From the NCBI GenBank assembly GCA_965652975.1, contig CBFGYO010000168.1:1-8155 (forward strand): a DNA stretch of 8,155 nt. The letters run 5' to 3'. The notes under the pieces are model-generated. The model did not search any database and was not told the DNA's origin. It saw only the letters and a list, made by a program, of their open reading frames with translations. Shown piece after piece: positions 1-6,052 of the stretch (positions are counted from its first letter, which is position 1; each line of letters starts with the position of its first letter). This stretch comes from CADEDV01 sp036374495 (GTDB taxonomy: Bacteria; Bacteroidota; Bacteroidia; Chitinophagales; Chitinophagaceae). The position numbers and the translations under genes are program-made.

Positions 1-116
1 GCGTGTCTTCACGCACCCGCGCCTTTCGGTTGTCAGCAACCTGCACAGTTGGAAATTACCTTTTCTCGATGGTGCCTGGAGACACGCACAAAGGCATAAA
101 AAAACGCGCGTGCGTG
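1..116 (+). other. Possible structured RNA, cut by the left window edge
   Basis: Nested complementarity is visible. Bases 1-10 pair with 78-87 (10 bp with one G-T wobble) and 13-17 (GCACC) pair with 71-75 (GGTGC). Inside lie a hairpin GGTTG-TCAG-CAACC (28-41) and a weaker one, 51-55 with 62-66. The motif CACGCAC occurs twice (10-16 and 83-89), and its complement GTGCGTG (110-116) could compete with the outer stem, which would allow two alternative folds. The terminator at 141-170 has its better T-run on the plus strand, so a plus-strand transcript ending there is the favoured reading. I do not recognise an RNA family: the core motifs of SAM-I, TPP, cobalamin and FMN riboswitches, SRP RNA and tmRNA are not seen. 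The structure is read by eye and the element may continue to the left. Confidence 0.3.
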
Positions 117-140
117 CTATGCACAATGGCATACAAAACA

Positions 141-170
141 AAACCCGCCATAACAGCGGGTTTATTTTTT
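141..170. terminator. Rho-independent terminator, probably bidirectional
   Basis: An 8-bp perfect stem AAACCCGC (141-148) / GCGGGTTT (156-163) encloses a 7-base loop. On the plus strand it is followed by a T-rich tail (TTTATTTTTT, 161-170, partly inside the stem). On the minus strand the stem is followed by TGTTTTGT. It starts 14 bases beyond the 3' end of the minus-strand tRNA-Gln, so it should end that transcript. It would equally stop any plus-strand transcript from the left edge. A small hairpin, TATGC/GCATA (118-122 / 129-133), sits just before it. Confidence 0.8.
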
Positions 171-176
171 AACCAG

Positions 177-247
177 TTGACCCATAAGGATTCGAACCTT
201 AACAGACAGAACCAAAATCTGTAGTGCTACCGTTACACCATGGGTCA
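177..247 (-). tRNA. tRNA-Gln (anticodon UUG)
   Basis: A full cloverleaf can be drawn for this 71-base gene. It has a 7-bp acceptor stem (TGACCCA/TGGGTCA), a 4-bp D stem (GTGT/GCAC) with loop AACGGTA, a 5-bp anticodon stem (ACAGA/TCTGT) with loop TTTTGGT, a 4-base variable loop, and a 5-bp T stem (TAAGG/CCTTA) with loop TTCGAAT. The anticodon TTG reads CAA, so the charge is glutamine. The discriminator base is A. The CCA end is not encoded and must be added by the CCA-adding enzyme. The weak U1-A72 first pair is a known feature of glutamine tRNAs. It stands alone, with its own promoter at 293-324 and a terminator directly downstream. Confidence 0.96.
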
Positions 248-292
248 ATCACACGCAAAAGAACCGGATTTCTCCTTTTTCAATTGGGAGTG

Positions 293-324
293 CAAAAATA
301 AGGGCTCAAAACCTTTGTGCCAAA
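293..324 (-). promoter_or_regulatory. Bacteroidota-type promoter of tRNA-Gln
   Basis: Read on the minus strand, a perfect -7 element TATTTTTG (300 down to 293, consensus TAnnTTTG) lies 20 bases after a perfect -33 element TTTG (324 down to 321). This is the established motif pair of the primary sigma factor in Bacteroidota. Transcription should begin near 285-287, giving a leader of about 40 bases before the tRNA 5' end at 247. Confidence 0.75.
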
Positions 325-348
325 TGGTTTTTAAAGATTTTACACACC

Positions 349-372
349 AAAAAAATAGGAAATCAACTATTT
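349..372 (-). terminator. Weak candidate terminator after the sugar operon
   Basis: On the minus strand a 6-bp stem AAATAG (372-367) / CTATTT (358-353) with an 8-base loop runs into a T-run (355-349). The stem has only one G-C pair, so it would be weak. Its place, about 100 bases after the rmlC stop and before the tRNA promoter, is where the operon terminator would be expected. No stronger candidate is seen between 248 and 473. Confidence 0.3.
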
Positions 373-473
373 ACCGTCAGATACAAAGATACGCTGCAAG
401 GTTTGTTACCAGGGTTTTAGCACGCAATTGGTAATCTCATTACTCCCCGATAGCGCCTTCTGCACATCATCTC

Positions 474-1034
474 CTAACCATTAAATACAAAAGTATTCCT
501 GCAATTGGCAAGGGTGGGCAAACCACTGTCTTTTTCCGAAACTATTTCCTTACCCGCGGCTATTTTCCAGTCGATAGCCAGTGCCGGGTCACCGTACGAA
601 ATTCCGGCTTCACTGTCCTTATTATAAAACCGGTCGCATTTATATAATATCTCGGCACTGTCGCTCAATACCGAAAAACCGTGGGCGAAACCTGCCGGGA
701 TAAACAATTGCTTTTTGTTTTCAGCCGACAATTCAATCGTGAATATCTGCCCGTATGTCGGCGAGCCCTTGCGTATATCAACTGCTACATCGAGTATATT
801 ACCTTCCAGCACTCTTATCAGTTTGGCTTGCTGAAATGGTGGCAATTGGTAATGCAACCCGCGGACAACGCCATACACCGAACGAGACTGGTTGTCCTGT
901 ACAAACTGAAAATCGATCCCGGCATCTTTAAATACCTGCTGGTTATATGCTTCAAAAAAATAACCGCGGCTATCGCCGAATAATTGAGGTTCAATTATGA
1001 TCAGGCCCGGTATTTCTACGGTGTAAAACGACAT
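474..1034 (-). CDS. rmlC: dTDP-4-dehydrorhamnose 3,5-epimerase (RmlC/RfbC)
   Basis: This 186-residue cytosolic cupin enzyme epimerises C3 and C5 of dTDP-4-keto-6-deoxy-D-glucose, the third step of dTDP-L-rhamnose synthesis; full length for the family (about 180-190). Visible family landmarks are DSRGYFFEAY (21-30, nucleotide contacts including R23 and E28), VVRGLHYQ with the presumed catalytic base H61, QAKLIRV (K71, R74), IPAGFAHGF (112-120), the presumed catalytic Tyr131 in ILYKCDRFY, and Asp169 as partner of H61. Its ATG abuts the TAA of the upstream dehydrogenase gene with no gap, so translation is probably coupled. It is the last gene of the operon. RmlA, RmlB and RmlD are not in the window, so they must be encoded elsewhere, or the enzyme serves a related dTDP-sugar. 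The conserved catalytic residues argue against a degenerate or non-epimerase relative. Confidence 0.93.
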   Translation of the reverse strand: MSFYTVEIPGLIIIEPQLFGDSRGYFFEAYNQQVFKDAGIDFQFVQDNQSRSVYGVVRGLHYQLPPFQQAKLIRVLEGNILDVAVDIRKGSPTYGQIFTIELSAENKKQLFIPAGFAHGFSVLSDSAEILYKCDRFYNKDSEAGISYGDPALAIDWKIAAGKEIVSEKDSGLPTLANCRNTFVFNG

Positions 1035-2324
1035 TTATAAACTCCAGTAAGTCCTGTTATTTATTTTATTTCTATAAATGCCCTTAAGATCGGCAATCAT
1101 TGCATGGGGCTTTGTAATACCTGAAAAATATTTGTCATCCAGGTCGAGGTAATCCTTATGCGGCACAGTTACAATTACCGCATCATAATCGGCAGCAGGC
1201 CGATCGGTCAACTCAAAGCCATACTCATGTTTTAATTCAGCCGAATCCGCATACGGATCTTCCACATCCACATTTACATAATAAGACTGGAGCGCCTTTA
1301 CCACATCGGCGACTTTCGAATTGCGGATATCACTTACGTTTTCTTTGAATGTGGCTCCCTTGATCAATACACGCGACGATTTTACATCGCCACTATTTTT
1401 AATAATGTGTTGTACTATTTTTTTAGCTACATATTTAGCCATATTGTCATTGATATTACGACCGGCAAGGATCACTTCCGCGTCGTAACCAAGTGCATTG
1501 GCTTTGTAGGTAAGGTAATAAGGATCCACACCGATACAATGCCCGCCTACAAGACCCGGATGAAATTTCAGGAAATTCCATTTGGTGCCGGCGGCTTCCA
1601 GCACTTCATATGTATTAATGTTCATCATATTGAAAATAATGGACAGCTCGTTCATCAATGCGATATTGAGATCGCGCTGCGTATTTTCAATAATTTTGGC
1701 TGCTTCTGCCACTTTGATGCACGAAGCGCGATGTACGCCCGCTTTTACCACGAGCTCATATACTTTGGCAATTTCTTCCAGCGATTCCTGGTCACAACCA
1801 GATACCACTTTTACGATACTCGATAAGGTATGATGCTTATCACCCGGGTTGATTCGTTCGGGCGAATAACCGAGTTTAAAATCGGTAATATTCTTAAGTC
1901 CAGATATTTTTTCGATGATCGGAAGGCAATCTTCTTCTGTGCACCCGGGGTACACCGTGGATTCGAAAACGACGTAGTCGCCCTTCTTGATCACTTTCCC
2001 GATTGTTTCCGACGCTTTTTGCACTGGCACAAGATCCGGTACATTATGGTCATCGACCGGTGTAGGCACAGCCACGATAAAGAATTTTGCTTCGCGCAAA
2101 ACATCGAGCGAGTTGGTGAAAACAATATCGCATCCTTCAAATGCTTCTTTCTCCAATTCATTACTGGGGTCAATGCACTGCTTCATCATTTCCACCCTCT
2201 TTTCATTGATATCAAAACCAATGACAGAAACCTTACGTGCAAATTCCAAAGCGATGGGAAGTCCTACATAGCCCAATCCAATTACGGCCAACTTAGTTTT
2301 CTTATCTACAATTTCCTGGTACAT
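1035..2324 (-). CDS. UDP-N-acetyl-hexosamine 6-dehydrogenase, TviB/WbpA type
   Basis: This 429-residue NAD-dependent nucleotide-sugar dehydrogenase should oxidise C6 of UDP-GlcNAc or UDP-GalNAc twice to give the UDP-HexNAc uronate. The three-part UDPGDH architecture is visible: an N-terminal Rossmann domain with GLGYVG (16-21) and VPTPVD (86-91); a central helical domain with ESTVYPGCTEED (121-132), GYSPERINPGD (152-162) and KVAEAAKIIENTQRD (204-218, including K210 and N214); and a C-terminal domain with KGATFKENVSDIRNSK (322-337). The catalytic cysteine is C263 in GGHCIGVDPYY. These motifs match TviB/WbpA/WbpO rather than UDP-glucose dehydrogenase, but the exact HexNAc substrate cannot be read from sequence. 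It follows the decarboxylase gene by 19 bases and abuts rmlC. With the WbpE-like aminotransferase it suggests an amino-uronic acid product. WecC (UDP-ManNAc dehydrogenase) is a less likely relative. Confidence 0.88.
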   Translation of the reverse strand: MYQEIVDKKTKLAVIGLGYVGLPIALEFARKVSVIGFDINEKRVEMMKQCIDPSNELEKEAFEGCDIVFTNSLDVLREAKFFIVAVPTPVDDHNVPDLVPVQKASETIGKVIKKGDYVVFESTVYPGCTEEDCLPIIEKISGLKNITDFKLGYSPERINPGDKHHTLSSIVKVVSGCDQESLEEIAKVYELVVKAGVHRASCIKVAEAAKIIENTQRDLNIALMNELSIIFNMMNINTYEVLEAAGTKWNFLKFHPGLVGGHCIGVDPYYLTYKANALGYDAEVILAGRNINDNMAKYVAKKIVQHIIKNSGDVKSSRVLIKGATFKENVSDIRNSKVADVVKALQSYYVNVDVEDPYADSAELKHEYGFELTDRPAADYDAVIVTVPHKDYLDLDDKYFSGITKPHAMIADLKGIYRNKINNRTYWSL

Positions 2325-2343
2325 GGATAAATTCTTAATGCGT

Positions 2344-3327
2344 TTATTTATTACTTACAAACTCCTTCGGCAATCGCCCCCACTCTTCGCGTGGCAATGA
2401 TTTGAAATAGTTGTATGTTATTTTTAATCCTTCTTCTCTTTTGATTTTTGGTTCCCACCCGAGAATAGATTTTGCACGGCTGATGTCGGGTTGACGTTGC
2501 TTGGGATCGTCCGCGGGCAATTCCCTATACACGATCTTTACATTGCTACCCGTGAGCCGCAGTATCTCGTGGGCAAAATCTTTTAGCGAAATTTCATCTG
2601 GATTGCCAATGTTTACAGGCAAATGATAACTGCTCATCAACAAACGATAGATGCCTTCTACAAGGTCGTCGACGTAGCAGAAACTTCTGGTTTGTGAACC
2701 ATCGCCGAAAACGGTAATATCCTCTTCTCTCAATGCCTGGCCGATGAAAGCGGGCAGAGCTCGGCCGTCGTTTAGCCGCATACGTGGACCATAGGTATTA
2801 AATATGCGCACGATACGGGTATCAACCTTGTGAAAGCTGTGGTAAGCCATGGTAATAGATTCCATATACCGCTTGGCTTCGTCATATACTCCGCGCGGAC
2901 CTACGGGGTTTACATTGCCCCAATACTCTTCCGATTGTGGATGCACCTGCGGATCGCCATACACTTCGCTTGTGGATGCAACCAATATGCGGGCATTCTT
3001 CGCCTTAGCGAGCCCCAGGCAATTGTGCGTGCCCATCGCGCCAACCTTAAGCGTTTGAATTGGAATTTTCAGGTAATCGATAGGACTTGCCGGCGAGGCG
3101 AAATGAAGAATATAATCCAGTTGTCCCGCTATGTGAATGAATTTTGTTACATCGTGATGATAAAATTCAAATTGTTCAAGCTTGAACAGGTGCTCGATAT
3201 TTTTAAGATCACCGGTGATCAGGTTGTCCATGCCAATTACATGAAAGCCCTCCTGAATAAATTTATCACTCAAATGCGATCCAAGAAATCCGGCAGCACC
3301 CGTAATGAGAACTTTTTTTCGTTGCAT
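2344..3327 (-). CDS. uxs: UDP-glucuronate decarboxylase (UDP-xylose synthase)
   Basis: This 327-residue extended short-chain dehydrogenase/reductase converts UDP-glucuronate to UDP-xylose through an NAD-dependent oxidation, decarboxylation and re-reduction. Near the N-terminus it has the NAD motif GAAGFLGSHL (10-19), followed by HFASPASPIDY (75-85) typical of this family, STSEVYGDP (118-126), and the catalytic YxxxK as Y148/K152. Further signatures are RIFNTYGPRM (174-183), GDGSQTRSFCYVDD (208-221, including R214) and DDPKQRQPDI (273-282), which together separate UXS from dTDP-glucose 4,6-dehydratase and UDP-galactose epimerase. Length fits soluble bacterial UXS; there is no membrane anchor such as eukaryotic UXS1 has. 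It lies 4 bases after ugd, whose product makes its substrate, so the pair gives a complete UDP-glucose to UDP-xylose route. Release of UDP-4-keto-pentose as a side product is possible in bacterial relatives. Confidence 0.93.
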   Translation of the reverse strand: MQRKKVLITGAAGFLGSHLSDKFIQEGFHVIGMDNLITGDLKNIEHLFKLEQFEFYHHDVTKFIHIAGQLDYILHFASPASPIDYLKIPIQTLKVGAMGTHNCLGLAKAKNARILVASTSEVYGDPQVHPQSEEYWGNVNPVGPRGVYDEAKRYMESITMAYHSFHKVDTRIVRIFNTYGPRMRLNDGRALPAFIGQALREEDITVFGDGSQTRSFCYVDDLVEGIYRLLMSSYHLPVNIGNPDEISLKDFAHEILRLTGSNVKIVYRELPADDPKQRQPDISRAKSILGWEPKIKREEGLKITYNYFKSLPREEWGRLPKEFVSNK

Positions 3328-3331
3328 TGAA

Positions 3332-4642
3332 TTAATTTACAATCGTGCGACCCACACTTTCATAATGAAAACCCAGTTCGCGTAGCGCGACCAGGTCAAA
3401 CAGATTCCGACCGTCAAAAATAACCTTGTTTTTCAAATTGCTTGCAATCATACTAAAATCCGGTGTACGGAATTCATTCCATTCCGTTGCGATAATTAGT
3501 GCATCCGCACCTTTGAGTACGTCGTACTGATTTTCGGAGTAGCTAATCCTGTCGCCCATCAGGTCTTTTACGTTTTTCATCGCTTCCGGATCAAATGCGG
3601 CTACTGTCGCGCCCTCCTGCAATAGTGCTTCCACGATCGATAAAGCCGGCGCCTCCCGGATATCATCCGTATTTGGTTTGAATGCCAGGCCCCATATAGC
3701 AAAATGCCTGCCCTTTAGTTGATTTCCAAAATATTTGCGGATACCAGGCATGAGGTGCAATTTCTGTTTTGCATTTACCTCCATCACCGCTTTTAATATC
3801 TCAAACTCGTATCCTACATCCGTCGACGACTTCACCAGTGCCTTTACATCTTTAGGAAAACAACTGCCGCCATAGCCAATACCTGGAAACAGAAATCGCT
3901 TGCCTATCCTGTCGTCACTACCGATACCTCGCCGTACCATATCCACATCTGCACCAAAACGTTCACACAAGCGGGCAATCTCATTCATAAATGAAATTTT
4001 CGTAGCCAGGAATGAATTGGCTGCATACTTGGTTAATTCTGCAGACCTTTCATCCATAAAAATTACGGGGTTGCCCTGGCGCACAAATGGTGCATACAGA
4101 TCGCTCATTATTTTTTTCGCCCGCTCCGATTGAGTGCCTAACACTACCCGGTCTGGCTTCATAAAATCATCAACAGCTACTCCTTCTCTCAGGAATTCGG
4201 GATTGCTCACCACATCAAATGGTGCTTTGCAATTTGCAGCAATAGCTGCGTGTACTTTTTCGGAGGTGCCTACGGGTACAGTGCTTTTGTCTACAATAAC
4301 TTTATAATCCGTAATCAGCTTTCCTAATTCCTTAGCTACACCTAGCACATAACTCAGGTCGGCCGATCCATCTTCTCCAGGGGGAGTAGGCAAAGCCAGG
4401 ATAACAATTAATGCATCCTTTACCCCTTCTGCCAGGTTGGTAGTAAAATGCAACCTGTTTTCACGCATATTGCGGATAAAAAGTTTTTCCAGGCCGGGTT
4501 CGTAAATCGTGATCTCGCCCTGCTCCAGCTTCTTCACTTTTCGCTCGTCAATGTCTACGCATGTAACATTATTACCTGTTTCTGCAAAGCAAGTACCCGT
4601 AACCAACCCAACATAGCCCGTGCCAACGATAGTAATTTTCAT
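3332..4642 (-). CDS. ugd: UDP-glucose 6-dehydrogenase
   Basis: This 436-residue cytosolic enzyme oxidises UDP-glucose to UDP-glucuronate with two NAD+. The start MKITIVGTGYVGL carries the NAD-binding GxGxxG (7-12), and the length matches bacterial Ugd. Other landmarks are IYEPGLEKL (46-54), PTPPGEDGSADLSYV (85-99), DKSTVPVGTS (118-127), NPEFLREG (147-154), TKYAANSF (204-211, including K205 and N209) and the catalytic Cys261 in GYGGSCFPKD (257-265+), followed by the C-terminal GLAFKPNTDDIREAP (318-332). The GGSCFPKD form of the catalytic loop distinguishes it from the GGHCIGVDPYY form of the second dehydrogenase in this operon, so the two paralogues very likely use different substrates. It lies 15 bases after the aminotransferase gene and 4 bases before uxs. 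Its product can feed UDP-xylose formation or be used directly as a glucuronate donor. Confidence 0.95.
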   Translation of the reverse strand: MKITIVGTGYVGLVTGTCFAETGNNVTCVDIDERKVKKLEQGEITIYEPGLEKLFIRNMRENRLHFTTNLAEGVKDALIVILALPTPPGEDGSADLSYVLGVAKELGKLITDYKVIVDKSTVPVGTSEKVHAAIAANCKAPFDVVSNPEFLREGVAVDDFMKPDRVVLGTQSERAKKIMSDLYAPFVRQGNPVIFMDERSAELTKYAANSFLATKISFMNEIARLCERFGADVDMVRRGIGSDDRIGKRFLFPGIGYGGSCFPKDVKALVKSSTDVGYEFEILKAVMEVNAKQKLHLMPGIRKYFGNQLKGRHFAIWGLAFKPNTDDIREAPALSIVEALLQEGATVAAFDPEAMKNVKDLMGDRISYSENQYDVLKGADALIIATEWNEFRTPDFSMIASNLKNKVIFDGRNLFDLVALRELGFHYESVGRTIVN

Positions 4643-4657
4643 GTATGATGATAATAA

Positions 4658-5788
4658 TTATGCATTAACGTATCCTAGTACCTTATCAGTAATAAATGCC
4701 ATTTGCTCTTCATCCAGTTCCGTATGTATTGGTAAGGAAAACACGCGTTTTGTGAGATCATCAGTGACGGGCATGTTTTGCGAAGCAACATTAAATTGCT
4801 CAAACATCTTTTGCTTGTGCCCCGGCACTGGATAATAGATCATTGAAGGAATACCATTTGCCGCAAGATGTTCTTTCAGCCCGGCACGATCCACACCATT
4901 GAGGAGAATAGTATATTGGTGAAATACATGGCGACAATAGGGCGCACGATAAGGAACCGTAATTTTCGGAGAACCTGCAAAAGCATTATCATAATAATCC
5001 GCCGCCTTTCTCCTGGCGGCAACATATTCGTCAAGATGTTTCAATTTTATATCAAGGATAGCTGCCTGTACCGTATCCAATCGACTATTGCATCCTACCA
5101 TATCATGATGGTATTGTATACGCTGTCCATGGTTGGCGATCATCTTCAGCGAAACTGCTAATGCATCATCATTTGTAAAAATCGCTCCCCCGTCGCCAAA
5201 AGCACCAAGGTTTTTTGAGGGATAAAAAGAAGTGGCGCCGATATGCCCGATAGTCCCGGTTTTCTTCTTGGTGCCATCAGGAAAGGTATAATCGCCGCCG
5301 ATAGCCTGGGCATTATCCTCTATTACGTATAGATTATGCGCACGCGCAATCTCCATAATTTCTGCCATGGGGGCGGCATGCCCGTAAAGGTGAACCGGTA
5401 CAATTGCCTTTGTCTTTGGAGTAATTGCTTTTCTCAGGGATTCCGGATCCATGCAAAAAGTTTTTGCATCCACTTCTACAAATACCGGTGTCAGGCGCAA
5501 GAGTGCTATTACCTCGGTTGTGGCAATGTAAGTAAATGAGGGAGTGATTACTTCATCACCCGGCTGCAAACCCAGCCCCATCATTGCTATCTGCAAAGCA
5601 TCCGTACCGTTTCCGCAAGGTATGGTATGCTTAATACCGAGATATGATGATAAATGCGTGGCAAACTCCTGCACAGGTTTACCATTGATAAATGCAGTAC
5701 TTTCCATCACCGCCAACACAGCCTGGTCCACTTCGGATTTGATCTTCAGGTACTGTGTTTTTGTATCCACCATTTGAATGGGTCGCAT
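4658..5788 (-). CDS. DegT/DnrJ/EryC1/StrS sugar aminotransferase, WbpE-like
   Basis: This 376-residue PLP-dependent fold-type I enzyme transfers an amino group to a keto-sugar nucleotide. The PLP lysine is K192 in SFYPSKNLGAFGDGGAIFTND. Upstream are GNGTDALQIA (59-68), GDEVITPSFTYIAT (77-90), VPVHLYG (130-136) and EDNAQAIG (157-164, with D158 for the pyridine nitrogen). NSRLDTVQAAIL (234-245) and the C-terminal YYPVP (318-322) complete the family pattern. Lys rather than His at position 192 marks an aminotransferase, not a sugar 3-dehydratase. From memory the sequence resembles WbpE, which forms UDP-2-acetamido-3-amino-uronate; that fits the WbpA-type dehydrogenase downstream, but FdtB-type or other 3/4-aminotransferases cannot be excluded. 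It is the first gene of the operon. The ATG at 5788 directly precedes the conserved start and lies about 22 bases after the predicted transcription start. No clear Shine-Dalgarno is seen. Confidence 0.9.
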   Translation of the reverse strand: MRPIQMVDTKTQYLKIKSEVDQAVLAVMESTAFINGKPVQEFATHLSSYLGIKHTIPCGNGTDALQIAMMGLGLQPGDEVITPSFTYIATTEVIALLRLTPVFVEVDAKTFCMDPESLRKAITPKTKAIVPVHLYGHAAPMAEIMEIARAHNLYVIEDNAQAIGGDYTFPDGTKKKTGTIGHIGATSFYPSKNLGAFGDGGAIFTNDDALAVSLKMIANHGQRIQYHHDMVGCNSRLDTVQAAILDIKLKHLDEYVAARRKAADYYDNAFAGSPKITVPYRAPYCRHVFHQYTILLNGVDRAGLKEHLAANGIPSMIYYPVPGHKQKMFEQFNVASQNMPVTDDLTKRVFSLPIHTELDEEQMAFITDKVLGYVNA

Positions 5789-5816
5789 CGAAAATTATTT
5801 ATGCTTAAAAGTGGCG

Positions 5817-5824
5817 CAAAAATA
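5817..5824 (-). promoter_or_regulatory. -7 promoter element of the sugar-nucleotide operon
   Basis: On the minus strand TATTTTTG is a perfect match to the Bacteroidota -7 consensus TAnnTTTG and identical to that of the tRNA-Gln promoter. Transcription would begin near 5810, leaving a short A/T-rich leader before the ATG at 5788. The -33 position, about 20 bases upstream, reads TGGG rather than TTTG. The promoter may therefore be weak or activator-dependent. The repeats at 5836-5859 lie over that same -33 region. Confidence 0.55.
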
Positions 5825-5835
5825 GTGAAATACAG

Positions 5836-5859
5836 CTAGTTTATCCCACTAGTTATGGG
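5836..5859. repeat. Short direct and inverted repeats over the operon -33 region
   Basis: CTAGTT occurs at 5836-5841 and 5849-5854 with a 13-base period, each followed by TAT or AT. The second copy overlaps the palindrome ACTAGT (5848-5853) and sits between CCCA (5845-5848) and TGGG (5856-5859). A regulator site controlling the operon is a possible reading because the -33 box there is poor. The repeats are short and could be chance. Confidence 0.3.
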
Positions 5860-5900
5860 CCTAATTGCATGCATACAACAGGAAGATAAACATGTAGAGC

Positions 5901-5961
5901 AGCGTATTTTAAGCCTTCTCCGCCCTCTGCATGAAACACAATTACGGTTTTTTAATACGTT
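5901..5961. repeat. Imperfect inverted repeat in the divergent intergenic region
   Basis: Bases 5901-5908 (AGCGTATT) pair with 5954-5961 (AATACGTT, one G-T wobble), and 5911-5915 (AAGCC) pair with 5946-5950 (GGTTT, one wobble). A small internal loop separates the two stems and about 30 bases form the apical loop. It lies between the operon promoter and waaA. Whether it is transcribed is not clear, since no convincing waaA promoter was found upstream of it. Confidence 0.25.
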
Positions 5962-6052
5962 CAAAGCCTTGTGAACCGAATGAATAAAAAAATTGCTATT
6001 GAGCTCCTACCTTTACCCATTATCAGCATAATAAACAGGGTAACCTTTCCAG

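Noticed and set aside
1..99. Frame 1 is open from the window edge to a TAA at 97-99 and could be the 3' end of a gene
   Set aside because: Only 32 codons are visible, rich in Cys, Pro and Gln, without a recognisable family. The dense inverted repeats fit a structured RNA better. It cannot be settled without sequence to the left.
1..120. SAM-I riboswitch or SRP RNA, suggested by GCAACC and GGTGCC stretches
   Set aside because: The required SAM-I core (AGGGA, GATGAA) and the SRP GGAA-loop motif are missing.
3..224. 73-codon plus-strand open frame at the left edge
   Set aside because: It runs through the terminator hairpin and into the tRNA-Gln gene, and the protein has no recognisable pattern.
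384..391. TATCTTTG on the minus strand, a perfect -7 consensus match
   Set aside because: There is no -33 element at the right distance and no gene to serve that the better promoter at 293-324 does not already explain.
240..434. 64-codon plus-strand open frame
   Set aside because: It begins inside the tRNA-Gln gene and covers the tRNA promoter; no sign of a real protein.
406..434. TTACCA/TGGTAA inverted repeat after rmlC, considered as operon terminator
   Set aside because: Six A/T-rich pairs, a 17-base loop and no T-run on the minus strand make it a poor terminator.
1407..2330. Several plus-strand open frames of 83-166 codons opposite the dehydrogenase gene, and similar ones at 2830-3330 and 4868-5777
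   Set aside because: They are shadows of well-supported minus-strand genes and show no protein family features.
6008..6015. TACCTTTA as -7 box of a waaA promoter
   Set aside because: It matches 7 of 8 consensus positions in effect only at the 3' end, and no TTTG or TTG lies at a suitable distance upstream, so it was not listed as a feature.
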